DNA of 64,000 nt from Phascolarctobacterium_A sp034086985 (GTDB lineage: Bacteria > Bacillota > Negativicutes > Acidaminococcales > Acidaminococcaceae), in assembly GCA_034086985.1 (NCBI GenBank), contig JAXDZG010000023.1:1-64000 (forward strand), given 5' to 3'. The position numbers and the translations under genes are program-made. Below the pieces are notes generated by a model, which was given only the letters and a program-made list of their open reading frames with translations, searched no databases and had not been told where the DNA came from. Numbering within the stretch: the stretch's first letter is position 1; each line of letters starts with the position of its first letter. This document shows positions 8,749 through 17,002 of the stretch, piece by piece.

Positions 8749-11439
8749 TTACTGTCCGTATGCGGACTGTAATTCTAAGGTTTTGGTTTTGGCGGACTGA
8801 TTGTAGCCAGCCACTAAATAATCCGATAAACGTCCTACCTCAAAGCGAGTAGGATCACCAATGTGCTTCTTTTCGTTATTGGTCAGCAGAATATCTAGGG
8901 CACGAGCAGTAAACCTAGAGCTATCGCTCATATGCATAACAAATACTGCACCCTTCTGCACCTGCCCCTTTGCGTAAAGGCCGTTACGAATATTATCCAC
9001 CATGGCATAAAGCGTCTCCGCTTCATAATCGTGGGTAGATGTAGAGCCACTGACGATAAAGTCGTAGCCAGCCTGCTGCAGCGCCTTAAAGCCCTTCTTG
9101 CTAATAGTCAAGGTGGGCGGACGGAACATGCGGGTCAGGCTATATTTACCATCAACCTGCACATCACCAGTGATTTTGGCCAATTCAGCATAGGCCTCTT
9201 GATAATCCTCCAAGCGCTCTGCTGGAGTTTGCACGCTATATAAATGCTCGTGCTTACCTATGACGGCCATGGGCTTGTGGTTATAAGTATGGCAGGCAAT
9301 ATCGTGCCCTTCCTCGGCAATAGCGCGCAACAGGTTAGGATTATTTTTCACATTGCGAGCCAAGATAAAGAAGGTACCCTTTACCTTGTGCTTACGCAAA
9401 ACATAAAGCAATTGATTGATGGCTGCATCGGTACCCCAATCGTCAAAGCCAAAGAAAATCGCCGGCCTGTTGGTATGCAAAATGCCTGTGGTATCCATAA
9501 GCCGCAGCTCCTCTTGGGTAAAGCCCAAGGTATTAGAATCAATATTAACTGTATCCGTACCAATATACCGTTCTTGAATATACTGGCGCAGAGTTAAATC
9601 TTGAACAGAATTATACCCAGGACGCAGCTGCTCCGGCATATTTTCCGCCACTACAGGCAAGCTATAGGTATATTTTTTATTAGCTAAAATGCTGCCCACG
9701 GACTTAATGACATAAGCGGAATCATTGTGCGGATTGCGCTCAGGATCATCCTCAAAAGCCCAGTAAGCTATATTATCGATTTTCTTTTCCTTCAAAAGCT
9801 GCATGACATCGGCACAAAGCAAGGGATCAGTATAATAATCCATGCGGAAATTTACAATCCAGCCCCTGCCAAGGCTATACACAAACTTACCAAAAAGCTC
9901 CGGCAAAATCTCGTTAGCAGTGGCGTAATCCTTGTGACGACTTTGCACCATACTCACGTTTTGGCTGATGAGGCTGTAGCCCATAGCGCTGACAGCTTCC
10001 TTAGTATAGTCCTCAATCTTGCCCCAGGGCTGCTTCACTAAAGTCGTCTCCACGCCAAATTTTTGCTTCAGCAGCTTCGCTGCCTCCTCAATTTGGCGGC
10101 ACACAGTGGTAAAGCTACCGCTTTTCCAAGCGTACACAGCAATCCCTAGTTCATGGCCTTCGGCCAGAGCCCGGCGCAGCAAGGGCTCGTTAGCGTCGAT
10201 ATCCTTAGCGCCAACGAAAAAGGTAGCGTGAGCGTTTAAGGCTTGCAGTCTATCCAGCACCGCCGTCGTGGCCTCCGGCTTGCTCCAGCCAGCGAAGCAA
10301 AAGGCGATGGCTGGCTCCGTTGTCAGGAGCATCTTATGCTCCTGGGCCAGCTTGCCGCCGTTTTGCTGCTGCAAAACGGCGTATTTGTTAGGCGAAGCTT
10401 TTGCAGCAGCGTGGGCCACGCTGCACTGAAAAAGCTGCCAGGGCTGCATAGCAGCCACGCGCGCTGTGGCATCCTGCCACAGCATGCTCAAACGTTTTAC
10501 AGACTGCTCAGCCTTTTGTTGTATTGTTGCCGGCTCCGCCAGGCGCACGCTGCGCATGCTGTCCAGCGGCACAATCTTCACGCCCTGCTGCTCACAGGCT
10601 GTGAGCAGTCTTTCCGTTACGTCCACAATATTTTCATGACGCACCTTCGGTGCATTTCCTAATTCCAAGGATGGCTTCTTATCGATGGCAGGTCTGTCAT
10701 CCACCTTCATAGCCTTTTGAACAATATGCTCCATAGGTCTATTCACAACCATGGATACAATACTGCCAGGCTTTACAGTGCCCACAAATTGGCCAGCTGC
10801 TGCCGCATCCACCAGCTTATCCTTGGGCACAAAAACATCGGTCTTTACCCCATTTTTCAAGCCACAGGCAGCGGCAATCTTCAGCAAGGGTATAGTATTT
10901 CTAGTTTTGGGCGCCTTAAACATGGTCGGCGCAAAATTACTATTGACCTGAAACACCTTTTGCGCCATGCAAAGCTGCTTCACAGCCTCGCTCTCGCTCT
11001 GCTGCTCCAGCTTTGCCAAGCCGATAAAGGTATAATTACCCAAACTCTGGCCCTTATTTTCCAAGGCCTCCATGGATTTAGGATTTAAAGCAGCATTACC
11101 ACCCTCTGCAAAGAAGGTAGCCTTGGCCTGATGCTTTTCCAAAACATCCAGCAGTCTGTTCAAGGTTTCCTTGCGAGGCAGGCCATCAAAGGTCAGGGCA
11201 ATCTCCTTTTGCCCATCCAGCTTATGGGTTATGACCTCAGCCGGAGTCAAATCCTTGTCCTGCAGCTTCTTGAGTGCCTCCGCAATCTCCTTATCTGCCA
11301 CATAGGCAGAACTTAAATCGGGCACATTAGTATACTGCCCTGCCTTAACACCTGAATCAGTGAAAAAGTGATAGGCATAGCTCGCTAGTCCCACAAAAAG
11401 CACTATGAAGAATATTTTGATTCCTGTAATCCATTTCAT
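8749..11439 (-). CDS. Triple NodB-domain polysaccharide deacetylase
   Basis: An 896-residue protein with an N-terminal membrane anchor (~5-25) and three successive NodB-like domains. Domain 1 (~75-300) is degenerate: TFDG at 83-86, GNYTFIG at 134-140 in place of the His motif, and KAP for RxP. Domain 2 (~372-580) is also degenerate, with CFAGW at 381-385 and no His pair. Domain 3 (~655-860) keeps the active set: FDDW (665-668), H717TYNH721, FRPP (772-775) and VMHM (834-837). So one catalytic and two non-catalytic copies are present. Probably it de-N- or de-O-acetylates the polymer in the periplasm while the dead copies bind it. An RBS GAGG lies 9 bp before the ATG. Confidence 0.85.
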   Translation of the reverse strand: MKWITGIKIFFIVLFVGLASYAYHFFTDSGVKAGQYTNVPDLSSAYVADKEIAEALKKLQDKDLTPAEVITHKLDGQKEIALTFDGLPRKETLNRLLDVLEKHQAKATFFAEGGNAALNPKSMEALENKGQSLGNYTFIGLAKLEQQSESEAVKQLCMAQKVFQVNSNFAPTMFKAPKTRNTIPLLKIAAACGLKNGVKTDVFVPKDKLVDAAAAGQFVGTVKPGSIVSMVVNRPMEHIVQKAMKVDDRPAIDKKPSLELGNAPKVRHENIVDVTERLLTACEQQGVKIVPLDSMRSVRLAEPATIQQKAEQSVKRLSMLWQDATARVAAMQPWQLFQCSVAHAAAKASPNKYAVLQQQNGGKLAQEHKMLLTTEPAIAFCFAGWSKPEATTAVLDRLQALNAHATFFVGAKDIDANEPLLRRALAEGHELGIAVYAWKSGSFTTVCRQIEEAAKLLKQKFGVETTLVKQPWGKIEDYTKEAVSAMGYSLISQNVSMVQSRHKDYATANEILPELFGKFVYSLGRGWIVNFRMDYYTDPLLCADVMQLLKEKKIDNIAYWAFEDDPERNPHNDSAYVIKSVGSILANKKYTYSLPVVAENMPEQLRPGYNSVQDLTLRQYIQERYIGTDTVNIDSNTLGFTQEELRLMDTTGILHTNRPAIFFGFDDWGTDAAINQLLYVLRKHKVKGTFFILARNVKNNPNLLRAIAEEGHDIACHTYNHKPMAVIGKHEHLYSVQTPAERLEDYQEAYAELAKITGDVQVDGKYSLTRMFRPPTLTISKKGFKALQQAGYDFIVSGSTSTHDYEAETLYAMVDNIRNGLYAKGQVQKGAVFVMHMSDSSRFTARALDILLTNNEKKHIGDPTRFEVGRLSDYLVAGYNQSAKTKTLELQSAYGQ

Positions 11440-11470
11440 GCTACATACCTCATAGCTCTATCAAAAAATT

Positions 11471-13456
11471 CTAGAAGAACAGGGAAACATGGTTCCACAG
11501 GGAGCGACCCTTTTTACCAGAGCCCTTTTCCTCCAAATCGTAATACTCAATACCATAAATAATATTTTCCGCCAAGGTGTAATACCAGCCCACCCCAAAG
11601 CCTTGGAAGCCACGCATGTAATCAGCCAGACCCACCATGGTATGACTGATATAGGTGGACTCAGGCTGGCTATAATATTTGGCAAAAATCTCGTAGGTTC
11701 CCGGAACCCAGGAGCGGTTACGTCCGTATTTTAAGGTAACAACATAGCCACCTGCACCACCGGTTATACTAGTGCGAGAGGAGCATAAGTACATAGCACC
11801 TACGCCGAAATTACCGATATAATACATTCCTCCCAAGGAGCCGATGGTTGTGCTGCCATAGCCCTTGAGCTTGTCTAAAATATACAGTCCAGCCTCAGCA
11901 TCATAGCGAGGTTGGTTATAGGTAGCCACTAACGCCGTAACCTTTTGGTCATCACGCAGCTTGCCGTATTCACCTGTGAGCTTCACCTTATCGCCGCCGC
12001 TAAGCCTAATGCCATCGATGCGACCATCGTACACATTGCCGTCCGCATAAAACTCGCCAAAGCGACCGCCAGTTACCTGTAGCTCTTTATATTGGCCACT
12101 GATATATAAGCGCTCCAAGCTAAAATGTTTCACATCACGGTACCAGCTCTTATTGCCCTCGCCCATGCCGTAAAGTGTCCAATTATCATCCAAGGGCTGC
12201 TCCACATAAAGGCGCAGACGCACGCGGCTATCAAAGAAATTATAGGGGTCATCACCGCTGTGATCCACATAGTTGTAGCGCAACTCGCCACCAAATTTCG
12301 TCTCTTTTTCCTTGGGCAAACCGCCATAGGCTGCATAGCGACCGGCGTCATAACCCAAATTGCGCAGCTCCGTATCATATTCCACCATGAGCTTTTCCAG
12401 CTCAAATTGAGCATCGTAATAATTTTTGCCCTTGCTCGCTTCATTTTCATGGTAAGCACGAGCTATATATTTAGCCATCAGCTCACGATTAGGCTCGGAC
12501 AAAATCTCCCTAAGCTCTGTTGGCGCTAAAAGGCCAAAATCAGAAAGCCTGGTTAATGCAGCAAGAGACCAATCAGGCACATTATCAACATGTTTGGCCG
12601 TGCCAGGATAGCGCAATCCCACCTTGTGACCATTTTCATCCACGCCGAAGAAATCCCTGGCTACACGCTGCTTTTTCGTCATTTTAGGCCGTTCAATCTT
12701 CACATTGCGTGCATCATCAGTTCCCACGGATTTTAAAGCAGGCTTACCCTCAGGGGGATTATGTAAATCGGTTATATCCTTCTTTTCTTTGACAGCTGTC
12801 TTTTCAGTCTTAACATTTAAAAGATTTGCTAAGGCAACTTTACTTTCTCTAACCTTAGGCGTAGTTTTTGGCTCCATTATACGAGAAGGTGTGGCTTGGG
12901 AAGCCACTTTAGGTTCGGCAGCCTTAGCAACAGCCTCTTTAGTGGCTAGCTTTTTAGACAGCTCTGCCTGCTCCTGAGCCTCCGCCTTCTGGGCTCTGCC
13001 CTTGGCAGCGCGCTCACGGAAGGACGGCTCCTCAACACTGGTATGCCCAATAATCAAAGGTGGCGCCTGTACTACCTCTTGTTCAACCTTAGGCTTGGCA
13101 GGCTTGCTTTGCTCCATACCGGCAGCGGACTTCAGCTCTGCCCGCTTGCCCTGCATTTCCAAAATTATGGTATGGCCATATTTTACAATCAGCTTCACAT
13201 TCTCAGGGTACTGCTTAGCCTCACGAGCCGAAATAATGAAGGCACCCTTCATGCCCACACTTTCCAGATAGGCCAGCGTGCTGCGCAGCTCTGCCAAATC
13301 AGCGATAGAGCCCACCACGGCAAATCTACCGGCCACTAAAGCCTCCATTTGGCTCGTAGAAGCAACAGACTCCGCTCCCTGTCCCACCATGGGTAAGAGG
13401 CATAGTCCTGCTGCCAACAGCGTATTTGTTATTCTGCGCACCAATTGCTTCTTCAT
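11471..13456 (-). CDS. SLH-like/beta-barrel outer-membrane protein of the exopolysaccharide operon
   Basis: A 661-residue exported protein. The signal peptide covers ~1-28. Residues ~44-103 look like a half NodB fold without catalytic residues (FAVVGSIADLAELR, then KYGHTIILEM). Residues ~105-260 are Ala/Lys/Glu-rich linker. Residues ~289-335 read NVPDWSLAALTRLSDFGLL...NRELMAKYIARAY, the pattern of an S-layer-homology repeat, followed by a short coiled coil. Residues ~388-661 are alternating amphipathic strands (LRYNYVD, RVRLRLYVEQ, GIEYYDLEE) ending in VSLFF, a C-terminal aromatic typical of outer-membrane barrels. The architecture recalls OmpM of Negativicutes. The location in the operon suggests the polymer exit channel. 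Confidence 0.75.
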   Translation of the reverse strand: MKKQLVRRITNTLLAAGLCLLPMVGQGAESVASTSQMEALVAGRFAVVGSIADLAELRSTLAYLESVGMKGAFIISAREAKQYPENVKLIVKYGHTIILEMQGKRAELKSAAGMEQSKPAKPKVEQEVVQAPPLIIGHTSVEEPSFRERAAKGRAQKAEAQEQAELSKKLATKEAVAKAAEPKVASQATPSRIMEPKTTPKVRESKVALANLLNVKTEKTAVKEKKDITDLHNPPEGKPALKSVGTDDARNVKIERPKMTKKQRVARDFFGVDENGHKVGLRYPGTAKHVDNVPDWSLAALTRLSDFGLLAPTELREILSEPNRELMAKYIARAYHENEASKGKNYYDAQFELEKLMVEYDTELRNLGYDAGRYAAYGGLPKEKETKFGGELRYNYVDHSGDDPYNFFDSRVRLRLYVEQPLDDNWTLYGMGEGNKSWYRDVKHFSLERLYISGQYKELQVTGGRFGEFYADGNVYDGRIDGIRLSGGDKVKLTGEYGKLRDDQKVTALVATYNQPRYDAEAGLYILDKLKGYGSTTIGSLGGMYYIGNFGVGAMYLCSSRTSITGGAGGYVVTLKYGRNRSWVPGTYEIFAKYYSQPESTYISHTMVGLADYMRGFQGFGVGWYYTLAENIIYGIEYYDLEEKGSGKKGRSLWNHVSLFF

Positions 13457-13506
13457 AAATCCGTTCCCCTTAAAGTAAAGCGTTCTTCAAATCTAGTATG
13501 CCATTT

Positions 13507-14814
13507 TTACATGCTCCAATATGCGTAATCTGCTTGAGCAAAATTTTTAGGCTCGAAAACACTCTTCACATCAACAAAGACCTTTTTGCTACCTGCTTTG
13601 TAAAGCTTGCTAAAATCATCCACACCCATGCCCACAAACTCCCTATGGGCCACACACAAAGCAACGCAATCCGCATCCTGCACTTCGCTCATGGGAATAA
13701 GCTGCACGCCATACTCATGCATTGCAGCCTCCTTGTCCGCCCATGGGTCAACCACCTGCACGCTAATGCCGTACTCAGCCAAGCGCTGTATAATATCAAC
13801 TACGCGGGAATTGCGCGTATCAGGGCAGTTTTCCTTAAAGGTGAGTCCTAATAGGTATATCTTGGCATGACGAACGTCCTTATCCGCCAAAATTAATTGT
13901 TTAATTATATTATCAGCCACAAAAGCACCCATACTATTATTGATTTTACGTCCGGCGGCAATAATCTGGGAATGGTAACCCAAAAGCTCTGCCTTGTAAA
14001 TGAAGTAATAAGGGTCCACACCAATACAATGACCGCCCACAAGACCCGGAGTAAAGCCCAAAGCATTCCATTTCGTGTTCATAGCCTCGACTACATCCTT
14101 AGTGCGAATGCCCATCTTATCAAAAACGATAGCCAACTCATTCATAAAGGCAATATTAATGTCGCGTTGAGCGTTTTCGGCTAACTTTGCAGCCTCAGCC
14201 ACCTTAATGCTGCTGGCAGGGTAAACACCTGCATCAATAATACGACTATACATAGAAGCCACAACATTTAGTGTTTCCTCGTCCATGCCGGAAACGATTT
14301 TCTTAATAGTGTTCAAGCGATGTACCTTATCGCCGGGGTTAATGCGCTCCGGAGAATAGGCAATTTTAAAATCCACGCCACATTTCAAGCCGGACTCACG
14401 CTCTAAAATAGGCATGCAAATATCCTCTGTCACACCGGGCCAGACCGTGGATTCAAAAACAACGATGGTGCCCTTGCTTAAATGCTGGCCCACCAAGGCG
14501 GTAGCCTGCTCCACTGGAGACAAATCCGGTGTACAGTCACTATTAACAGGCGTGGGCACTGCCACTACCACAAAATTAGCTTCTAAAAGGCGCTTGGGGT
14601 CCGCAGTAAAATCGACTTTAGCCGTTTTAATACGCTCCGGTCCCAGCTCCTCGGTGGGGTCAATGCCCTGCTTATATAAATTAATTTTGGCTGCATTAAT
14701 ATCAAAGCCAATAGTGGGAACATGCTCGGCAAAGGCCACTGCTAAGGGCAGGCCCACATAGCCAAGGCCCACCACAGCAACTTGAATTTCTTTTTGCTCC
14801 AAAATCCTGTCCAT
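13507..14814 (-). CDS. UDP-N-acetylhexosamine/UDP-glucose-type 6-dehydrogenase
   Basis: A 435-residue NAD-dependent nucleotide-sugar dehydrogenase that oxidises C6 to a uronic acid. It shows the Rossmann motif VAVVGLGYVGLPLAVAFA (~13-30), the ESTVWPGVTE segment, AEAAKLAENAQRDINIAFMN in the hinge and the catalytic Cys in GGHCIGVDPYY. The GGHCIGVDPYY form and overall layout are closer to TviB/WbpO/WecC enzymes acting on UDP-HexNAc than to UDP-glucose dehydrogenase, but the substrate cannot be settled by eye. It is the first gene of the exopolysaccharide operon, with CGGAGG before the ATG, and so supplies the precursor for the synthase. Confidence 0.85.
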   Translation of the reverse strand: MDRILEQKEIQVAVVGLGYVGLPLAVAFAEHVPTIGFDINAAKINLYKQGIDPTEELGPERIKTAKVDFTADPKRLLEANFVVVAVPTPVNSDCTPDLSPVEQATALVGQHLSKGTIVVFESTVWPGVTEDICMPILERESGLKCGVDFKIAYSPERINPGDKVHRLNTIKKIVSGMDEETLNVVASMYSRIIDAGVYPASSIKVAEAAKLAENAQRDINIAFMNELAIVFDKMGIRTKDVVEAMNTKWNALGFTPGLVGGHCIGVDPYYFIYKAELLGYHSQIIAAGRKINNSMGAFVADNIIKQLILADKDVRHAKIYLLGLTFKENCPDTRNSRVVDIIQRLAEYGISVQVVDPWADKEAAMHEYGVQLIPMSEVQDADCVALCVAHREFVGMGVDDFSKLYKAGSKKVFVDVKSVFEPKNFAQADYAYWSM

Positions 14815-14861
14815 TTTCTGCCTCCGGTAATCAGGAATAATGCTTCTTCATACTAAGCAAA

Positions 14862-14889
14862 AGTATATCGCCGTACAAGAACTTTGTAC
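14862..14889 (-). promoter_or_regulatory. Putative promoter and operator of the exopolysaccharide operon
   Basis: About 50 bp upstream of the dehydrogenase ATG, the minus strand has TATACT (14862-14867), with a weak TGTACA about 17 bp further upstream. Between and over them lies the perfect inverted repeat GTACAA-gaact-TTGTAC (14873-14889, plus-strand reading). The palindrome would cover the spacer and -35 region, so it is a candidate operator. The -35 match is poor, hence low confidence in the exact promoter. Confidence 0.4.
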
Positions 14890-14966
14890 ATTACAATCAG
14901 ATATAATTCTATCACACTTACTGGCATATTTCACAAAAATTTTATGGTTTTTTCTAACTTAGGCAT

Positions 14967-15004
14967 AAAAAAGCCTGCCCTGTTACAAATGTAACAAAGC
15001 AGGC
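14967..15004 (-). terminator. Intrinsic terminator after the symporter gene
   Basis: On the minus strand GCCTGC-TTTGTTAC-ATTT-GTAACAGG-GCAGGC forms a long hairpin followed by TTTTTT. It sits about 35 bp beyond the stop of the sodium/solute symporter and separates it from the exopolysaccharide operon. Confidence 0.85.
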
Positions 15005-15041
15005 ACATTTTAAGTATAATTATACATTTTTGGTATAAAAC

Positions 15042-16439
15042 TTATTTTGCAGGAGCCTCTTTTTTAGCAGGACTTATAACAGCAACCACCAGATAAGTCA
15101 CAATGCACACGATCCATTCCAAATAAATAACATTGGGGAAAATGCGTACTGCAGGGCAGAATTTGTAGAGGATGATAGTTACAAGACCAGCCAGCAGAGT
15201 CCAGAAGCCAGCAGCCTTGGAAGTGTATTTGGGGAAGAACAAAGCCACGAACACAATCATGGTGAAGGCCGCTGTCAGGGCTAAGCCTATCATAATCGTA
15301 CCCAAAATACTCGATACCGTCATAGCAAGGCCTAAAGTCAAAATACCGCTGATCATTACGCACAGACGAGTCATCATCAGCTGCTTTTTATCATCGCAAT
15401 CAGGATTGATAAAGCGCTTGTAAATATCGCTGGAGAACAGGGTACCGGCACTCAAAAGCAGGTTGCAGGCAGTGGATACATCCGCAGCCCACAGTGCAGC
15501 TAGAGTAATACCAGCTACCAGCGGCTGCAAGCCTACGATTACTTGGGGCAAAGCCAAGGCAGCCTTAACTTCAGGGAACATAGCCTTAGCAACAATGCCC
15601 AAGAAGGCAGCCAAAACGCCTACGGGGAGCATAATGATACCGCCCCAAACGAAGCCCTTCTTCGCAGTTTCTGCATCCTTAGCACCTAAGGAAATTTGCA
15701 GAATGCTTTGCAGGGACAGGTTTACAGTGATCAAGGTCAAGCACCAGCTGGCGATGGTCACAGGACCAACACCGTCAATAAAGCTGAACCAGGGCACGTT
15801 GGCCGGCAGGGCAGCTGCCAGCTTATCCATGCTGCCGATTTTGTTAAACTGAATAACGGTGGCAATCAAAATGCCCACATAAATCAGCACGATGTTCAAT
15901 ACGTTGGACAAAGATGCGGACCACATGCCACCGATGAAGGTAATACCGATAAAGGTAATGGCACTGACAATCATGCCGGTTTGGAAATCGAAAATATCCG
16001 GCAAAATCGCATGCAGAATGCTACCGCCTGCGATATATTGCAGGGAAATGATTACTAACTGAATAACGATTTGGCACAGCACGCCCAAAATTACCGCACC
16101 GGTGCCGTGGTGACGCTCAATGAGCTCAGTAATAGTGGTAATGTTTTGCTCACGATACTTTTTCGCCATGAAAAGGCCCATGACAATAGCACCCAATGCC
16201 CAGGCAATGGTATACCAGCCAGCACTCAGGCCTACGCGGAAGGCGTGCTCGGATACGCCGATAGTGGAAGCGCCACCTACAGCCAAACCGATAATGGTTA
16301 CACAAATCAAGGGTGCGGACAGCTTACGTCCGGCAAGAGCATAGTTTTCATTGTTGCCCTCACTACGTTTTTTGGCATACCAAGAGATGCCAAACAGAGC
16401 AGCAATATACAGTATTAAGATAACAAGGGAAACAGGCAC
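15042..16439 (-). CDS. Sodium:solute symporter (SSS family)
   Basis: A 465-residue membrane protein with about 13 predicted helices. The N-terminal YAKKRSEGNNENYALAGRKL followed by GLAVGGASTIGVSEHAF is the SSS signature (PutP/PanF type), which couples Na+ entry to uptake of an organic solute. The substrate cannot be assigned. The start is GTG at 16439 with AAAGGAGG 7 bp upstream. It is monocistronic, with its own promoter ~240 bp upstream and a terminator behind it. Confidence 0.85.
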   Translation of the reverse strand: MPVSLVILILYIAALFGISWYAKKRSEGNNENYALAGRKLSAPLICVTIIGLAVGGASTIGVSEHAFRVGLSAGWYTIAWALGAIVMGLFMAKKYREQNITTITELIERHHGTGAVILGVLCQIVIQLVIISLQYIAGGSILHAILPDIFDFQTGMIVSAITFIGITFIGGMWSASLSNVLNIVLIYVGILIATVIQFNKIGSMDKLAAALPANVPWFSFIDGVGPVTIASWCLTLITVNLSLQSILQISLGAKDAETAKKGFVWGGIIMLPVGVLAAFLGIVAKAMFPEVKAALALPQVIVGLQPLVAGITLAALWAADVSTACNLLLSAGTLFSSDIYKRFINPDCDDKKQLMMTRLCVMISGILTLGLAMTVSSILGTIMIGLALTAAFTMIVFVALFFPKYTSKAAGFWTLLAGLVTIILYKFCPAVRIFPNVIYLEWIVCIVTYLVVAVISPAKKEAPAK

Positions 16440-16678
16440 AATAATCCTCCTTTAAAATAATACATGCCTGCCAAAGCAACACCAAACCCTACTAGCAGAC
16501 GCCACTGCGCCGCCCTATAATGGCCCCATCGTATACATCTTCAACAGCATATATTTTGTAGACATTTGTATTTATACCACGTATCTGTCTCGCCTATACT
16601 GACAATTGCCTCTGCAAATGTCCCATATACGCCCATTGATGCATACACTATGATATAAATACAGAACATATTAGGTAA
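16440..16678 (-). other. Long 5' leader of the symporter gene
   Basis: The mapped promoter places transcription start about 235 nt before the GTG. The leader holds no conserved gene; an open frame of ~36 codons (from GTG near 16651) has no clear ribosome binding site. I see no known riboswitch signature and no terminator-type hairpin. Its length suggests post-transcriptional control, but nothing in it proves this. Confidence 0.3.
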
Positions 16679-16707
16679 ATTATAGCCCATAGACTTGCAT
16701 TCGTCAA
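16679..16707 (-). promoter_or_regulatory. Promoter of the symporter gene
   Basis: Minus-strand TTGACG (16702-16707) and TATAAT (16679-16684) with a 17-bp spacer, close to the housekeeping consensus. It diverges from the tRNA-Arg promoter 44 bp away. Confidence 0.8.
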
Positions 16708-16750
16708 TGAATTCTCGTTATTTTGACAACATTTTTTCACAAAAAAGCTG

Positions 16751-16779
16751 TTGACAAAGCTAAAGCTTTTAGGTATAAT
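16751..16779 (+). promoter_or_regulatory. Promoter of tRNA-Arg(ACG)
   Basis: Perfect consensus TTGACA (16751-16756) and TATAAT (16774-16779) with a 17-bp spacer, ending 28 bp before the tRNA. Such a full-consensus promoter fits a highly expressed stable RNA. Confidence 0.9.
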
Positions 16780-16807
16780 ATCAATGTTGCTTGATTAAGC
16801 ACCATGT

Positions 16808-16884
16808 GGCCTCATAGCTCAGCTGGATAGAGCGTTTGACTACGAATCAAAAGGTCGCAGGTTCGAGTCCTGCTGAGGTCACCA
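16808..16884 (+). tRNA. tRNA-Arg (anticodon ACG)
   Basis: A 77-nt cloverleaf. Acceptor stem GGCCTCA/TGAGGTC, D-arm GCTC-AGCTGGATA-GAGC, anticodon stem TTTGA/TCAAA around loop CTACGAA (anticodon ACG, read after A-to-I editing as CGN), T-loop GTTCGAGTC and a genome-encoded CCA. It is followed at once by an intrinsic terminator. Confidence 0.96.
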
Positions 16885-16898
16885 CAATTTAAACGTAT

Positions 16899-16926
16899 GT
16901 TCGCACCATTCGGTGCGAACTTTTTT
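16899..16926 (+). terminator. Terminator of tRNA-Arg(ACG)
   Basis: GTTCGCACC-ATTC-GGTGCGAAC followed by TTTTTT, a perfect 9-bp stem 15 bp after the tRNA. Confidence 0.92.
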
Positions 16927-16950
16927 ATTTTGTAGAAATGTACATTGAAC

Positions 16951-16984
16951 CAAAAAGCTCATCCCCTTTTACGGAGATGAGCTC
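16951..16984 (-). terminator. Terminator after the small membrane-anchored gene
   Basis: On the minus strand AGCTCATCTCC-GTAAAA-GGGGATGAGCT followed by TTTT. It lies ~20 bp beyond the stop of the 175-residue protein. The stem resembles the one at 18856. Confidence 0.8.
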
Positions 16985-17002
16985 ATTTTTTACTCAACGC
17001 TT

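Noticed and set aside
3860..14814. Plain poly-N-acetylglucosamine (pgaABCD) operon
   Set aside because: The synthase motifs are closer to hyaluronan synthase, a nucleotide-sugar dehydrogenase is included, there is no TPR porin and no PgaD-like small protein.
16440..16678. Known riboswitch (T-box, SAM, glycine, Na+-class) in the symporter leader
   Set aside because: None of the conserved core sequences was seen, and no terminator follows.
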